Origin: an uncultured Bacteroides sp.
GTDB taxonomy: Bacteria; Bacteroidota; Bacteroidia; Bacteroidales; Bacteroidaceae
Direction: 5' to 3'
Length of the DNA stretch: 5,722 nt
Assembly: GCA_934716785.1 (NCBI GenBank)
Contig: CAKUYM010000286.1
Location: 1-5,722 of the forward strand
Shown here piece after piece: positions 1 to 5,722 of the stretch. Below the pieces are notes generated by a model. That model saw only the letters and a program-made list of their open reading frames with translations. It was not told the DNA's origin and ran no database searches. The translations under genes and the position numbers were made by a program. Every line of letters starts with the position of its first letter. Position 1 is the first letter of the stretch.

Positions 1-265
1 TGCGTGTGCCGCTTTTATCGAAACAAAAAGACTTATTGGACAACATATTGTTGTGGAAGCCGATTCCCAACAACACTACTTGTTCATTCTGTGTCAGTAG
101 ATACCGCTCCTCGGCTATCAGGCCGTTGGAGGGCACGTCTTCATTGATGCACTGGCGCACCAGCTTTCTGATTTTCTGGTCAATACCGATTTCTGCCGGC
201 GGACATACTATTTCGCGATAGTCGATATGAAAGGTACGTCCGTAGATGTATGGATAGTATTTCAT
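1..265 (-). CDS. N-terminal 88 codons of an unrecognised protein (3' end beyond window)
   Basis: An ATG at 265 opens a frame that stays open to the left edge. It begins MKYYPYIYGRTFHIDYREIV, followed by CPPAEIGIDQKIRKLVRQC, NGLIAEERYLLTQ, and VVLLGIGFHNNML. The codon use and composition look like real protein. It starts only 12 bases after the preceding GTPase stop, behind the A-rich leader AAAAATACAATT, as in the other genes of this operon. There is no signal peptide. I do not recognise the family from this fragment. By position it could be the GTPase-associated partner or adaptor protein often found next to such GTPases, but nothing in the visible sequence proves this. The plus-strand frame over the same stretch is a shadow. 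Confidence 0.8.
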   Translation of the reverse strand, partial: MKYYPYIYGRTFHIDYREIVCPPAEIGIDQKIRKLVRQCINEDVPSNGLIAEERYLLTQNEQVVLLGIGFHNNMLSNKSFCFDKSGTR

Positions 266-277
266 AATTGTATTTTT

Positions 278-1264
278 TTAAAGCTGAACTTCGTCCCCGT
301 CAAAGTAGACCTTGCATACCTTGAACATATCACGCATATTGGCAAAAACTTCGTTGATATCGTTCAACAGGTCGTTCAGGTTCTTCTGTTCTTCATTCAA
401 TTTATCTGTGCGGCGATTACTCTGTAATGTGCGGTCACCGTTCCATAGCTTGCTGAAGAAATTCTGGTCGGCATTAGTGCGGCGGTAGTTCTCTTCTTCC
501 ACTCGTTTGGTGTCAATGTTTTTTAACTTACACTCTATCTCGCGCACTCTGTCTTTTAAAACCGCGTTCAGGAAAAACATCACCGGGATATGAATGTTCT
601 TGGGAGCTACTATACCGTTTACGCGGTCAGAACCCTCTGTATTGTCAAACTTACCCAGGCAGACAGGCAGCACGGCTACCAGCCAGCAACTACCTTGCAC
701 AAACAGGGGATCAAAATAGGTTTTCACTACGGACATCAACTTCTTCTGCTCGTCGGGTGTGTACATATCTGCCTTGGTCAAGGCGAAGATAATGGGGATG
801 CGCTTGTTGTTCTCTGCCGAGTATCGGGCGATAAACGAGTTGAGGCGCTTCAATTCCATTGCGTTACGGCTGGATTCGTTGGCGATGATATCTTTTACCT
901 TATCTGCACCCACACAGATTATCAGACATGACGAGTCTTTGATACGGCTCATTAATTTCTGTACATCTTCATTGGTAGAGCGTTCACGCAAGACACCTCC
1001 ACGATAGTCGCACCAGGAGAAATCCAGAATCTTCTTTGAATGGAACAGTACGTTGAAATCATAGTCGCGGGTCTCTGCCGTACCCGGAGGCCACACGCCG
1101 TCATAGGCAATGCTTTCCCATCCTTCACTGAGATCCGCATCGTCATCGTAGTTCTTGGCAATGAAGGAAAATCCGTTGCGCGAACGTTGCATGAAGTCAT
1201 ACATGGCGTAGATGAAGCAAGTCTTTCCCGACTGCGATGCGCCTAACATTGTTATTTTATCCAT
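278..1264 (-). CDS. divergent third P-loop GTPase with charged, probably coiled-coil C-terminal tail
   Basis: The 328-residue protein belongs to the same family as the two upstream GTPases but is clearly more distant. It carries P-loop GASQSGKT (8-15), WPPGTA as the switch I signature (58-63, T62 conserved), DYRGG as G3 (86-90) and TKAD as G4 (163-166). A hydrophobic stretch WLVAVLPVC (194-202) follows where G5 is expected, then NIHIPVMFFL (223-232), equivalent to the NVxWPLxFS element of the paralogues. The tail from about 237 is highly charged (KRVEEENYRR, EEQKNLNDLLNDINEVF) and likely forms helices or a coiled coil around an NFFSKLW patch (268-274). There is no signal peptide. The start is fixed by the P-loop spacing and by an in-frame TAA at 1279-1277. 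It lies 24 A/T-rich bases after the previous stop. A different role from the pair, for example coupling to the next gene's product, is possible but is inference. Confidence 0.92.
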   Translation of the reverse strand: MDKITMLGASQSGKTCFIYAMYDFMQRSRNGFSFIAKNYDDDADLSEGWESIAYDGVWPPGTAETRDYDFNVLFHSKKILDFSWCDYRGGVLRERSTNEDVQKLMSRIKDSSCLIICVGADKVKDIIANESSRNAMELKRLNSFIARYSAENNKRIPIIFALTKADMYTPDEQKKLMSVVKTYFDPLFVQGSCWLVAVLPVCLGKFDNTEGSDRVNGIVAPKNIHIPVMFFLNAVLKDRVREIECKLKNIDTKRVEEENYRRTNADQNFFSKLWNGDRTLQSNRRTDKLNEEQKNLNDLLNDINEVFANMRDMFKVCKVYFDGDEVQL

Positions 1265-1288
1265 AATATATGTTTTTTATAATTTAAT

Positions 1289-2239
1289 TTAGTATATCCG
1301 TAAATAATCCTCTTTCATAGCGTCTTTTATAAGTTCGCTCAACCTTTGGGCATCATCATACAGCTCTTTGATGCGTGCATTGGTCGCATTTTTATCTTCA
1401 TCCGTAAAGTACTCTTTGATGGAAGAGAAGATACCGCGTTTCTTTGCTCTGTCTTGATACGCGTCATGCACTTCTTTGCTGAACTTGTACATATTGTGCA
1501 TGATGCTGAAAAACAAAGGCCAGTGCACATTCAATATGCTCTTTTTATTAATCGTTATCCAGGTGAGCAACGCCGCAATGCTTTTGCTCTCTCTTATTTC
1601 GGAAAAAAGTTCTTGGTCTATATAACGGAATCCTTGCGATTCCAATACATTGCCATTGCAAAGGTCATCTTTAGTGAGGAGAAATGAAACGGGGAAATAA
1701 TGTTCCTCGCTTTGTTGAACTTTCGTGAAGGCATTTCTTACGAGATAGACCAAACGACGCAAGGAACGGCGGTCTTCTGCATTGAACCGCACCAATTGCG
1801 TACTGTCTATAAATACCAACAGAGCATCGCTTTTACTGATCTGCCGGTTGAGTTCTTCCACATCATAACTCTGTGACGTGCGCTCTACCAAGGCTCCGCC
1901 ACGATAGTCGAACCAGTCAAAGTTCACCCCCTCCAAGTCTTTGTATTGAAGCTTGAACGAGTAATATTGACGGATGGCTGTAGAGGGCGGATAGACGCCG
2001 CGCATCAATTGGTCTGCTAATAGCTGCAGGTCTTTTTCTTCTTGTTGGGCATCGGTTATTGAATAATGGAAATCTCCTTCATTATTGTTGTTGTAGGTGC
2101 CACACACGTGTCGCATAAACATATTCCATACACTCACTCTCATGGTATAGTCGTATATGCCTTGAGACATGCGCTTGTATAGTGCAGCCATATAGGTGGT
2201 CTTCCCGGCATTGGAATGACCTATCATTACTATATTCAT
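1289..2239 (-). CDS. small P-loop GTPase, second of the tandem paralogous pair
   Basis: This 316-residue protein shares its first 21 residues almost exactly with the upstream gene (one substitution, L6 to I6). It has P-loop GHSNAGKT (7-14), PPSTA in switch I (84-88), DYRGG as G3 (111-115) and TKDD as G4 (189-192). The same post-core elements follow: NVHWPLFFSI (237-246), then KKRGIFSSI (266-274), then a charged helix to the C-terminus (RLSELIKDAM). The region between the P-loop helix and switch I diverges and holds an asparagine run (50-53) where the paralogue has a basic insert. Its leader of 16 bases is purine-rich (AAAGAGAGATGAAGGT), the only gap here that could be read as Shine-Dalgarno-like. 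It is probably cytoplasmic and probably partners its paralogue as a homologous pair. The GTPase fold is confident; the partner and target are unknown. Confidence 0.92.
   Translation of the reverse strand: MNIVMIGHSNAGKTTYMAALYKRMSQGIYDYTMRVSVWNMFMRHVCGTYNNNNEGDFHYSITDAQQEEKDLQLLADQLMRGVYPPSTAIRQYYSFKLQYKDLEGVNFDWFDYRGGALVERTSQSYDVEELNRQISKSDALLVFIDSTQLVRFNAEDRRSLRRLVYLVRNAFTKVQQSEEHYFPVSFLLTKDDLCNGNVLESQGFRYIDQELFSEIRESKSIAALLTWITINKKSILNVHWPLFFSIMHNMYKFSKEVHDAYQDRAKKRGIFSSIKEYFTDEDKNATNARIKELYDDAQRLSELIKDAMKEDYLRIY
2184..2239 (-). repeat. conserved 5' block, copy 2 (start of second paired GTPase)
   Basis: This is the second copy of the 56-base block, in direct orientation with copy 1 and about 1 kb from it. 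Differences are at block positions 16, 21, 27, 36 and 42. Only the first changes the amino acid (Leu to Ile), so protein-level constraint contributes to the similarity. Confidence 0.8.
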
Positions 2240-2255
2240 ACCTTCATCTCTCTTT

Positions 2256-3233
2256 TTATTTGTTGCGACCTATGTATATGAAGTTATCTGCACCTGAATT
2301 TTTGCTCAGTATGTCAGTCAGTCTCGGTTCATTTTCCTCCAGCTCGTACAATGTACCGTAGTAGTAATGTTGGTCTTTATGAAACAGTGACTCCCTGATG
2401 GAACCGAATAGTCCTCGTTTGTTTTCCCGATATTGATAAGCCTGTTGTGTTTCGCTTTTGAGGGTACAAATGTTGTGGCGCAGGCTGAACAGTAATGGCC
2501 ACTGCACGTTCTTTATCTTTTTGGCATTGATGGTTGTGTAAGTAAGGAGTCCCACGATGCTCTTACTGTTCTCAATGTCTGTAAACAAATTCTGTTTCAA
2601 GTACTTCATTCCTTCTGATTTTTCCACATTGTGGCAAAGGTCTTTTTTTGTTATCACTACTGAGACCGGATAACATGCGTCATGGGGTTGGTTGATTTTC
2701 GAGAAAGCGTCTTTCACAAAGTATGTCAGACGACGCAAATAGCGTTGGTCGTCCTCGTTGAAGCGTTCCAGTTGTGTGCCGTCGACAAATACCAGCAAGG
2801 CATTACTTTGGGCCAGTTCGTCACCAATCTCTTCCAAATCGGAACTCTGCGAAACGCGTTCCATCAAGGCTCCTCCACGATAGTCAAACCAAGAGAAGTT
2901 ACATACGTCCTCTCCGTCGTAGTAAAGATGAAAAAAATAACGCTGCCGTATGGCTGTAGAGGGTGGATAGATCCCCTTTGTCAAGTTCTTGCCACTTTCA
3001 GTCAAATCTTCTTCTTCTTGTTCTGCATCTTCCCAAGTATAATTCGGATTGTACTTTCTGTAATTGTTGGTGCGCAATTTTCTCCTTGAGTGACCAAAAC
3101 GGTTTTGAGCGCAGGTCTCTTCTATGTCCACATCCATGGAATAACCAAAAATCTCCTCTTGCATCAGGTGATACAGAGCAGCCATATAGGTTGTCTTTCC
3201 GGCATTAGAATGCCCTAACATTACTATATTCAT
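2256..3233 (-). CDS. small P-loop GTPase, first of a tandem paralogous pair (double-GTPase-like)
   Basis: The 325-residue protein begins directly with a GTPase domain. The P-loop GHSNAGKT is at 7-14, a probable switch I with PPSTA at 90-94 (T93 the likely Mg-binding threonine), the G3 motif DYRGG at 117-121, and a G4 motif TKKD at 195-198 in place of NKxD. A second hydrophobic strand ALLVFVDGTQ (145-154) lies between G3 and G4, as expected. After the GTPase core come NVQWPLLFSL (242-251), a basic stretch with KRGLFGSI (272-279), and a short helical C-terminus. There is no signal peptide or membrane segment, so it is cytoplasmic. Residues 40-64 form a basic insert (RRK, RKY) not shared with the next gene. 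It is a clear paralogue of the downstream gene. It starts 16 bases after the Hsp70-like stop; the ATG sits six residues before the P-loop, leaving little doubt about the start. GTP rather than ATP is inferred from TKxD. Confidence 0.92.
   Translation of the reverse strand: MNIVMLGHSNAGKTTYMAALYHLMQEEIFGYSMDVDIEETCAQNRFGHSRRKLRTNNYRKYNPNYTWEDAEQEEEDLTESGKNLTKGIYPPSTAIRQRYFFHLYYDGEDVCNFSWFDYRGGALMERVSQSSDLEEIGDELAQSNALLVFVDGTQLERFNEDDQRYLRRLTYFVKDAFSKINQPHDACYPVSVVITKKDLCHNVEKSEGMKYLKQNLFTDIENSKSIVGLLTYTTINAKKIKNVQWPLLFSLRHNICTLKSETQQAYQYRENKRGLFGSIRESLFHKDQHYYYGTLYELEENEPRLTDILSKNSGADNFIYIGRNK
3178..3233 (-). repeat. conserved 5' block, copy 1 (start of first paired GTPase)
   Basis: The first 56 bases of this gene match the first 56 bases of the next gene at 51 positions by my hand alignment. 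The block encodes the strand, P-loop and the start of the first helix (residues 1-19). It marks the two genes as tandem duplicates; the coding sequence diverges sharply just afterwards. Confidence 0.8.
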
Positions 3234-3249
3234 ATCTCATTTATCTTTT

Positions 3250-4530
3250 TTACCAGTTAAACATCATTTCTCCGCCATCATCCTTTACGATAGGACCTGT
3301 TGGCTTTTGAGGTTCCGGTTTTTTCTTTGGTTCCGTTTTAGGTGTTTCGGTACCAGTACTCGTCCCTGTTCCTTGTGTGGTATTAGTCTTTTCTTTATCA
3401 ACTTTGAGCACACCGTTGGCGATGGCATATCTCAGTGTTCCCAAGGCAACCACCACATCTTTTTCTCCGCATGATTCTACACTGCAATCGCCCAACTTCC
3501 CTAATAAATCCTGAACAAGAGGAATCTGCGAACTGCCGCCAATGAGCAATATCTTGTGGATGGGTTTGTGCTTTTGGAGTACGTCGTTCTGCACCGTTTT
3601 CGCCACTTGTACCGCTTCGTTCACCTTGGGTGAAATCAATTCATTGAATTTGCTGTATGACAAGCGGAACTCATAGTCTACGGCGTTGCCGTTTATCAGC
3701 ACAGTGCGAACAAAGGCCTGGCTCTGCCGGCTGATGCACAGTTGCTCTTTCATGAAACGACAAAAGTTCAACACACCGATGTCGCGCATAAAACCCTTTT
3801 GAGTGATATCCGCACCGGCATGTGTCTTCTTTATTTCCGCCCGGAAGTATTCGTAGAGAATAGCGTCCAGATCTTGTCCGCCGCAAGTATTGTTGCCACG
3901 TGGCTGTACGCTCACCGCCAAGTGATCCATCTGTTTGCTTACGTATGCCACATCGGTAGTTCCGCCACCGAAGTCGAATACAAGGATTCCGGTGCCGTTC
4001 TTCACTTCGTGTTCCGCTTCGTAGCCATACACCGCCGCTACGGGCTCTTCTACCTTGTCGAGCGTGTAGAGACCGGCTTCCATCAGAGAATCCTGTATCA
4101 GCTTTTTCTTCGATTCACTCATCTCGACCGGGTAGGAGAAGATGACGGAATCCACAACAGTTCCATTGCCTATATGCACCTCGGCTTGTTTTTTCAGTGA
4201 TTTGAAGAGTTGCACTAATAGAGCCTTGTGGGTATATTTCTTCTTATTCAGTATCTCCGTGCCATCCGGGCTCATCACCTGTTTGATACACTTCACGGTG
4301 GAAGCAATGGCTTTCATCTGCTCGTCCGCCGATAAATTGGGCAACATATCGGCATAATGAACGGCCGAATAGCCCACCTTCAGTTCCAAAAGTGTACCTA
4401 TGATGAGCGACGGATACTTTACGCTTCCGTCGCCTTCTGTCATTTTAATAGGTTCTACCTTCCCGCTTTTGGGGTTTATCCAGCTCATCGTGCAGTAGGT
4501 AGAACCAAAATCCAATCCTATCGTTGCCAT
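3250..4530 (-). CDS. Hsp70-like ATPase, nucleotide-binding domain only, with Thr/Pro/Lys-rich tail
   Basis: This 426-residue protein has the complete set of Hsp70/actin-fold nucleotide-binding motifs: phosphate-1 LDFGST (6-11), a lysine near the usual catalytic position (K80 or K83), connect-1 VEEPVAAVYGYE (160-171), phosphate-2 FDFGGGTTDVAYV (185-197), GGQDLD (217-222), and the adenosine motif ILLIGGSSQIPLV (327-339). It then lacks the roughly 250-residue substrate-binding domain and lid of DnaK. From about residue 380 it has a low-complexity tail rich in Thr, Gly, Pro and Lys that ends DDGGEMMFNW. It should bind and hydrolyse ATP in the cytoplasm, but it cannot clamp unfolded peptides as DnaK does, so it is more likely a nucleotide-dependent switch or scaffold. 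The ATG is placed six residues before the phosphate-1 aspartate, the normal spacing. The start overlaps the upstream stop (TAATG), which suggests translational coupling. Membership in the Hsp70 superfamily is secure; the cellular role is not known. Confidence 0.93.
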   Translation of the reverse strand: MATIGLDFGSTYCTMSWINPKSGKVEPIKMTEGDGSVKYPSLIIGTLLELKVGYSAVHYADMLPNLSADEQMKAIASTVKCIKQVMSPDGTEILNKKKYTHKALLVQLFKSLKKQAEVHIGNGTVVDSVIFSYPVEMSESKKKLIQDSLMEAGLYTLDKVEEPVAAVYGYEAEHEVKNGTGILVFDFGGGTTDVAYVSKQMDHLAVSVQPRGNNTCGGQDLDAILYEYFRAEIKKTHAGADITQKGFMRDIGVLNFCRFMKEQLCISRQSQAFVRTVLINGNAVDYEFRLSYSKFNELISPKVNEAVQVAKTVQNDVLQKHKPIHKILLIGGSSQIPLVQDLLGKLGDCSVESCGEKDVVVALGTLRYAIANGVLKVDKEKTNTTQGTGTSTGTETPKTEPKKKPEPQKPTGPIVKDDGGEMMFNW

Positions 4531-4532
4531 TA
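4530..4532 (-). promoter_or_regulatory. TAATG stop/start overlap coupling the first two genes
   Basis: The TAA stop of the upstream helical protein (4532-4530) shares its final A with the ATG of the Hsp70-like gene (4530-4528). One-base overlaps like this usually mean that terminating ribosomes restart on the next gene, which keeps the two products in a fixed ratio. No strong Shine-Dalgarno sequence precedes the ATG (the leader reads CCCAAAGATTA), which fits coupling. Confidence 0.7.
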
Positions 4533-5722
4533 ATCTTTGGGTAATTGTGAACGCACTTCAGTCAAAAGAGCTTGTACCTGTATCAAGTTATGTCCTTTGG
4601 CTTTCCATTTATCTATCAATCCGTTGATAAGAATCGCTGAACCTTCTTTTTGCAGATCTTGAATGCTCTTCTGCAATCCTTTTATCTGTTCGTCGGCTTG
4701 CTTGTAGATAGCGTTCATGCTGTCTGCCGCATAATTATGGATAGAATTCCGATAACCCGTCATGAATGACTCGTATTGTCCGTCGGCCAAGGAAAGCTCT
4801 GTGTATTGCTTGTAAAAATCGGCCACTGCATCGCGTACATAACGTTTCAGGGCATCCTTGTTCTTTGCAAGCAACTGCGCTTTGGCACGCGCCTGACCAT
4901 TGAACAAACCGGCAAGCACGAATCCGGCGGCGGCAAGTCCGATTATCTGACCTATCACCGGTATGGCAATCAGTCCCAAATACTGGCCGGCAATCACAAT
5001 GGTGGTCCCCATCATCATTTCATTACGCATGTGGTTTAATCTGTTGCGGACGGTCAATTGTTCAATTTGCAGGCCGCCTTCATTGACAGTGGCCGGCAGA
5101 AAGTCGTTGGGAAGTACTTTTCCACACTTGTCACTGTAGTCGGTCAATAAAGCGTTTACCTCTTTCTCTACCAGTTGTGTCAGTTTCTTCCATTCCTGTT
5201 GGAGGTCGGAACACAACTCAGCACTTAACGTCTCCGAATAGGTCTTTAGTTCCGCATCATTGGCAAGGCAATCTATCTGTTCGTCAAACTTCCGTATCAG
5301 TTTGCTGTCCGAGCTCTTCAAGTCTTGGAATGAATATTGTAAAGCATTGAGCACTTTGTCTACGCTCAACAGAATCTCTGCCTGACGTGCCTTGCCCAAA
5401 GCCTCCAAGTTGGTTTGCGCCCCCTTGAGGGTGGCCTCCAGCTCTTTGCGTTTTTCGGCATTGGCATTGATCATCTCCAGGCGTTTTTTCAAATGCCCCA
5501 TTACCAAGTTATAATAGGACAAGGCTTCATTGTAAGCCTGTCCGGTACGGTAGTAACCTTGCGTCAGCAGAATGATCCGTTGCATCTCAGCCTTTACATC
5601 CTCGTACTTGGATGCAAACAGGTAGGCTTTGGCATACGCGTCGTTGTCTGCTTGTGCCGACTTCATCAGTTGGGTGCTTGACATGCAGAGAATCTTCACA
5701 CCGCCATACAGTTGGTTGCCGA
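4530..5722 (-). CDS. C-terminal part of a probable dynamin-like, membrane-associated helical protein (5' end beyond window)
   Basis: The reading frame is open to the right edge: the codons before the GTG at 5699 read GNQLYGG with no stop, so that GTG is not the true start and the gene is cut by the window. The visible 396 residues are mostly helical and charged. Numbering from the edge, residues 8-16 (VKILCMSST) look like the last strand and G5 loop of a GTPase domain, followed by long helical stretches (about 25-125 and 140-195). A hydrophobic hairpin at about 238-273 (GTTIVIAG, then a loop around IPVIG, then GLAAAGFVLAGLF) is followed by a second helical block to the C-terminus (SQLPKD). 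A GTPase head, helical stalk, hydrophobic paddle and returning stalk is the bacterial dynamin-like layout, but the head is not visible here. The protein could instead be another coiled-coil membrane protein. Its TAA stop overlaps the start of the Hsp70-like gene by one base. Coding is confident; the dynamin-like assignment is inference. Confidence 0.75.
   Translation of the reverse strand, partial: GNQLYGGVKILCMSSTQLMKSAQADNDAYAKAYLFASKYEDVKAEMQRIILLTQGYYRTGQAYNEALSYYNLVMGHLKKRLEMINANAEKRKELEATLKGAQTNLEALGKARQAEILLSVDKVLNALQYSFQDLKSSDSKLIRKFDEQIDCLANDAELKTYSETLSAELCSDLQQEWKKLTQLVEKEVNALLTDYSDKCGKVLPNDFLPATVNEGGLQIEQLTVRNRLNHMRNEMMMGTTIVIAGQYLGLIAIPVIGQIIGLAAAGFVLAGLFNGQARAKAQLLAKNKDALKRYVRDAVADFYKQYTELSLADGQYESFMTGYRNSIHNYAADSMNAIYKQADEQIKGLQKSIQDLQKEGSAILINGLIDKWKAKGHNLIQVQALLTEVRSQLPKD

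Noticed and set aside
590..931. 113-codon plus-strand open frame opposite the third GTPase
   Set aside because: It lies wholly antisense to a gene with clear G1, G3 and G4 motifs; its product has no recognisable motif and looks like a shadow.
1265..1288. A/T-rich 24-base gap as a promoter or terminator
   Set aside because: It is too short for a Bacteroidota -33/-7 promoter plus leader, and I see no stem-loop; it fits an ordinary intra-operon gap.
2240..2255. Purine-rich leader as a strong Shine-Dalgarno site
   Set aside because: The GAAGG is too close to the ATG and the AGAGAG is only a weak match; the other genes lack any such signal, so it is not called as a separate site.
2682..3089. 135-codon plus-strand open frame opposite the first paired GTPase
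   Set aside because: It is antisense to a confident gene, with a composition typical of a reversed coding sequence and no gene-like context.
3742..4200. 152-codon plus-strand open frame opposite the Hsp70-like gene
   Set aside because: It is the longest plus-strand frame but entirely antisense to conserved Hsp70 motifs; there is no domain or operon context.
3250..4530. Calling the Hsp70-like gene dnaK
   Set aside because: The substrate-binding domain is missing, the motifs are divergent, and the neighbours are not grpE or dnaJ.
5697..5699. GTG at 5699 as the true start of the right-edge gene
   Set aside because: The frame continues open to the window edge, the leader lacks any start signal, and the protein would begin in the middle of what looks like a folded strand. 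It is treated as a 5'-truncated gene.
1..5722. Mobile element, CRISPR array, tRNA or attachment site
   Set aside because: No transposase or integrase, no regularly spaced repeats and no terminal inverted repeats are visible; nearly every base is coding.

Overview
The window looks like chromosomal or mobile-island DNA from a member of the Bacteroidota (Bacteroides, Parabacteroides or a relative). The evidence is indirect: moderate GC in the genes, short A/T-rich gaps, start codons mostly preceded by A-rich stretches rather than a strong Shine-Dalgarno sequence, and the general style of the proteins. No rRNA, tRNA or housekeeping marker fixes the taxonomy.

All genes lie on the minus strand, so transcription runs from right to left. 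In that order they are: (1) the C-terminal 396 codons of a large helical protein with a hydrophobic hairpin, probably a dynamin-like GTPase whose GTPase domain is beyond the right edge (5722-4530); (2) a truncated Hsp70-like ATPase that has the nucleotide-binding domain but no substrate-binding domain (4530-3250); (3) and (4) two tandem paralogous small GTPases (3233-2256 and 2239-1289); (5) a third, more divergent GTPase of the same family with a charged, probably coiled-coil tail (1264-278); and (6) the first 88 codons of an unrecognised protein running off the left edge (265-1). The junctions are a 1-base TAATG overlap followed by gaps of 16, 16, 24 and 12 bases. This is one operon that extends past both edges. 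No promoter, terminator, RNA gene, insertion sequence, CRISPR array or gene-free stretch over 25 bases is visible.

The interest lies in the combination. Four or five NTPases of three kinds (probable membrane-remodelling dynamin-like protein, Hsp70 nucleotide switch, three P-loop GTPases with a shared DYRGG switch motif) are packed into a single transcription unit. From memory, the small GTPases resemble the 'double-GTPase' type families described in surveys of NTP-dependent prokaryotic conflict systems, but I could not run a search to confirm this. A reasonable hypothesis is a multi-component sensing or defence device in which the Hsp70 and GTPases act as regulated switches for a membrane-acting protein. 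The sequence shows the components and their linkage. The function is inference.
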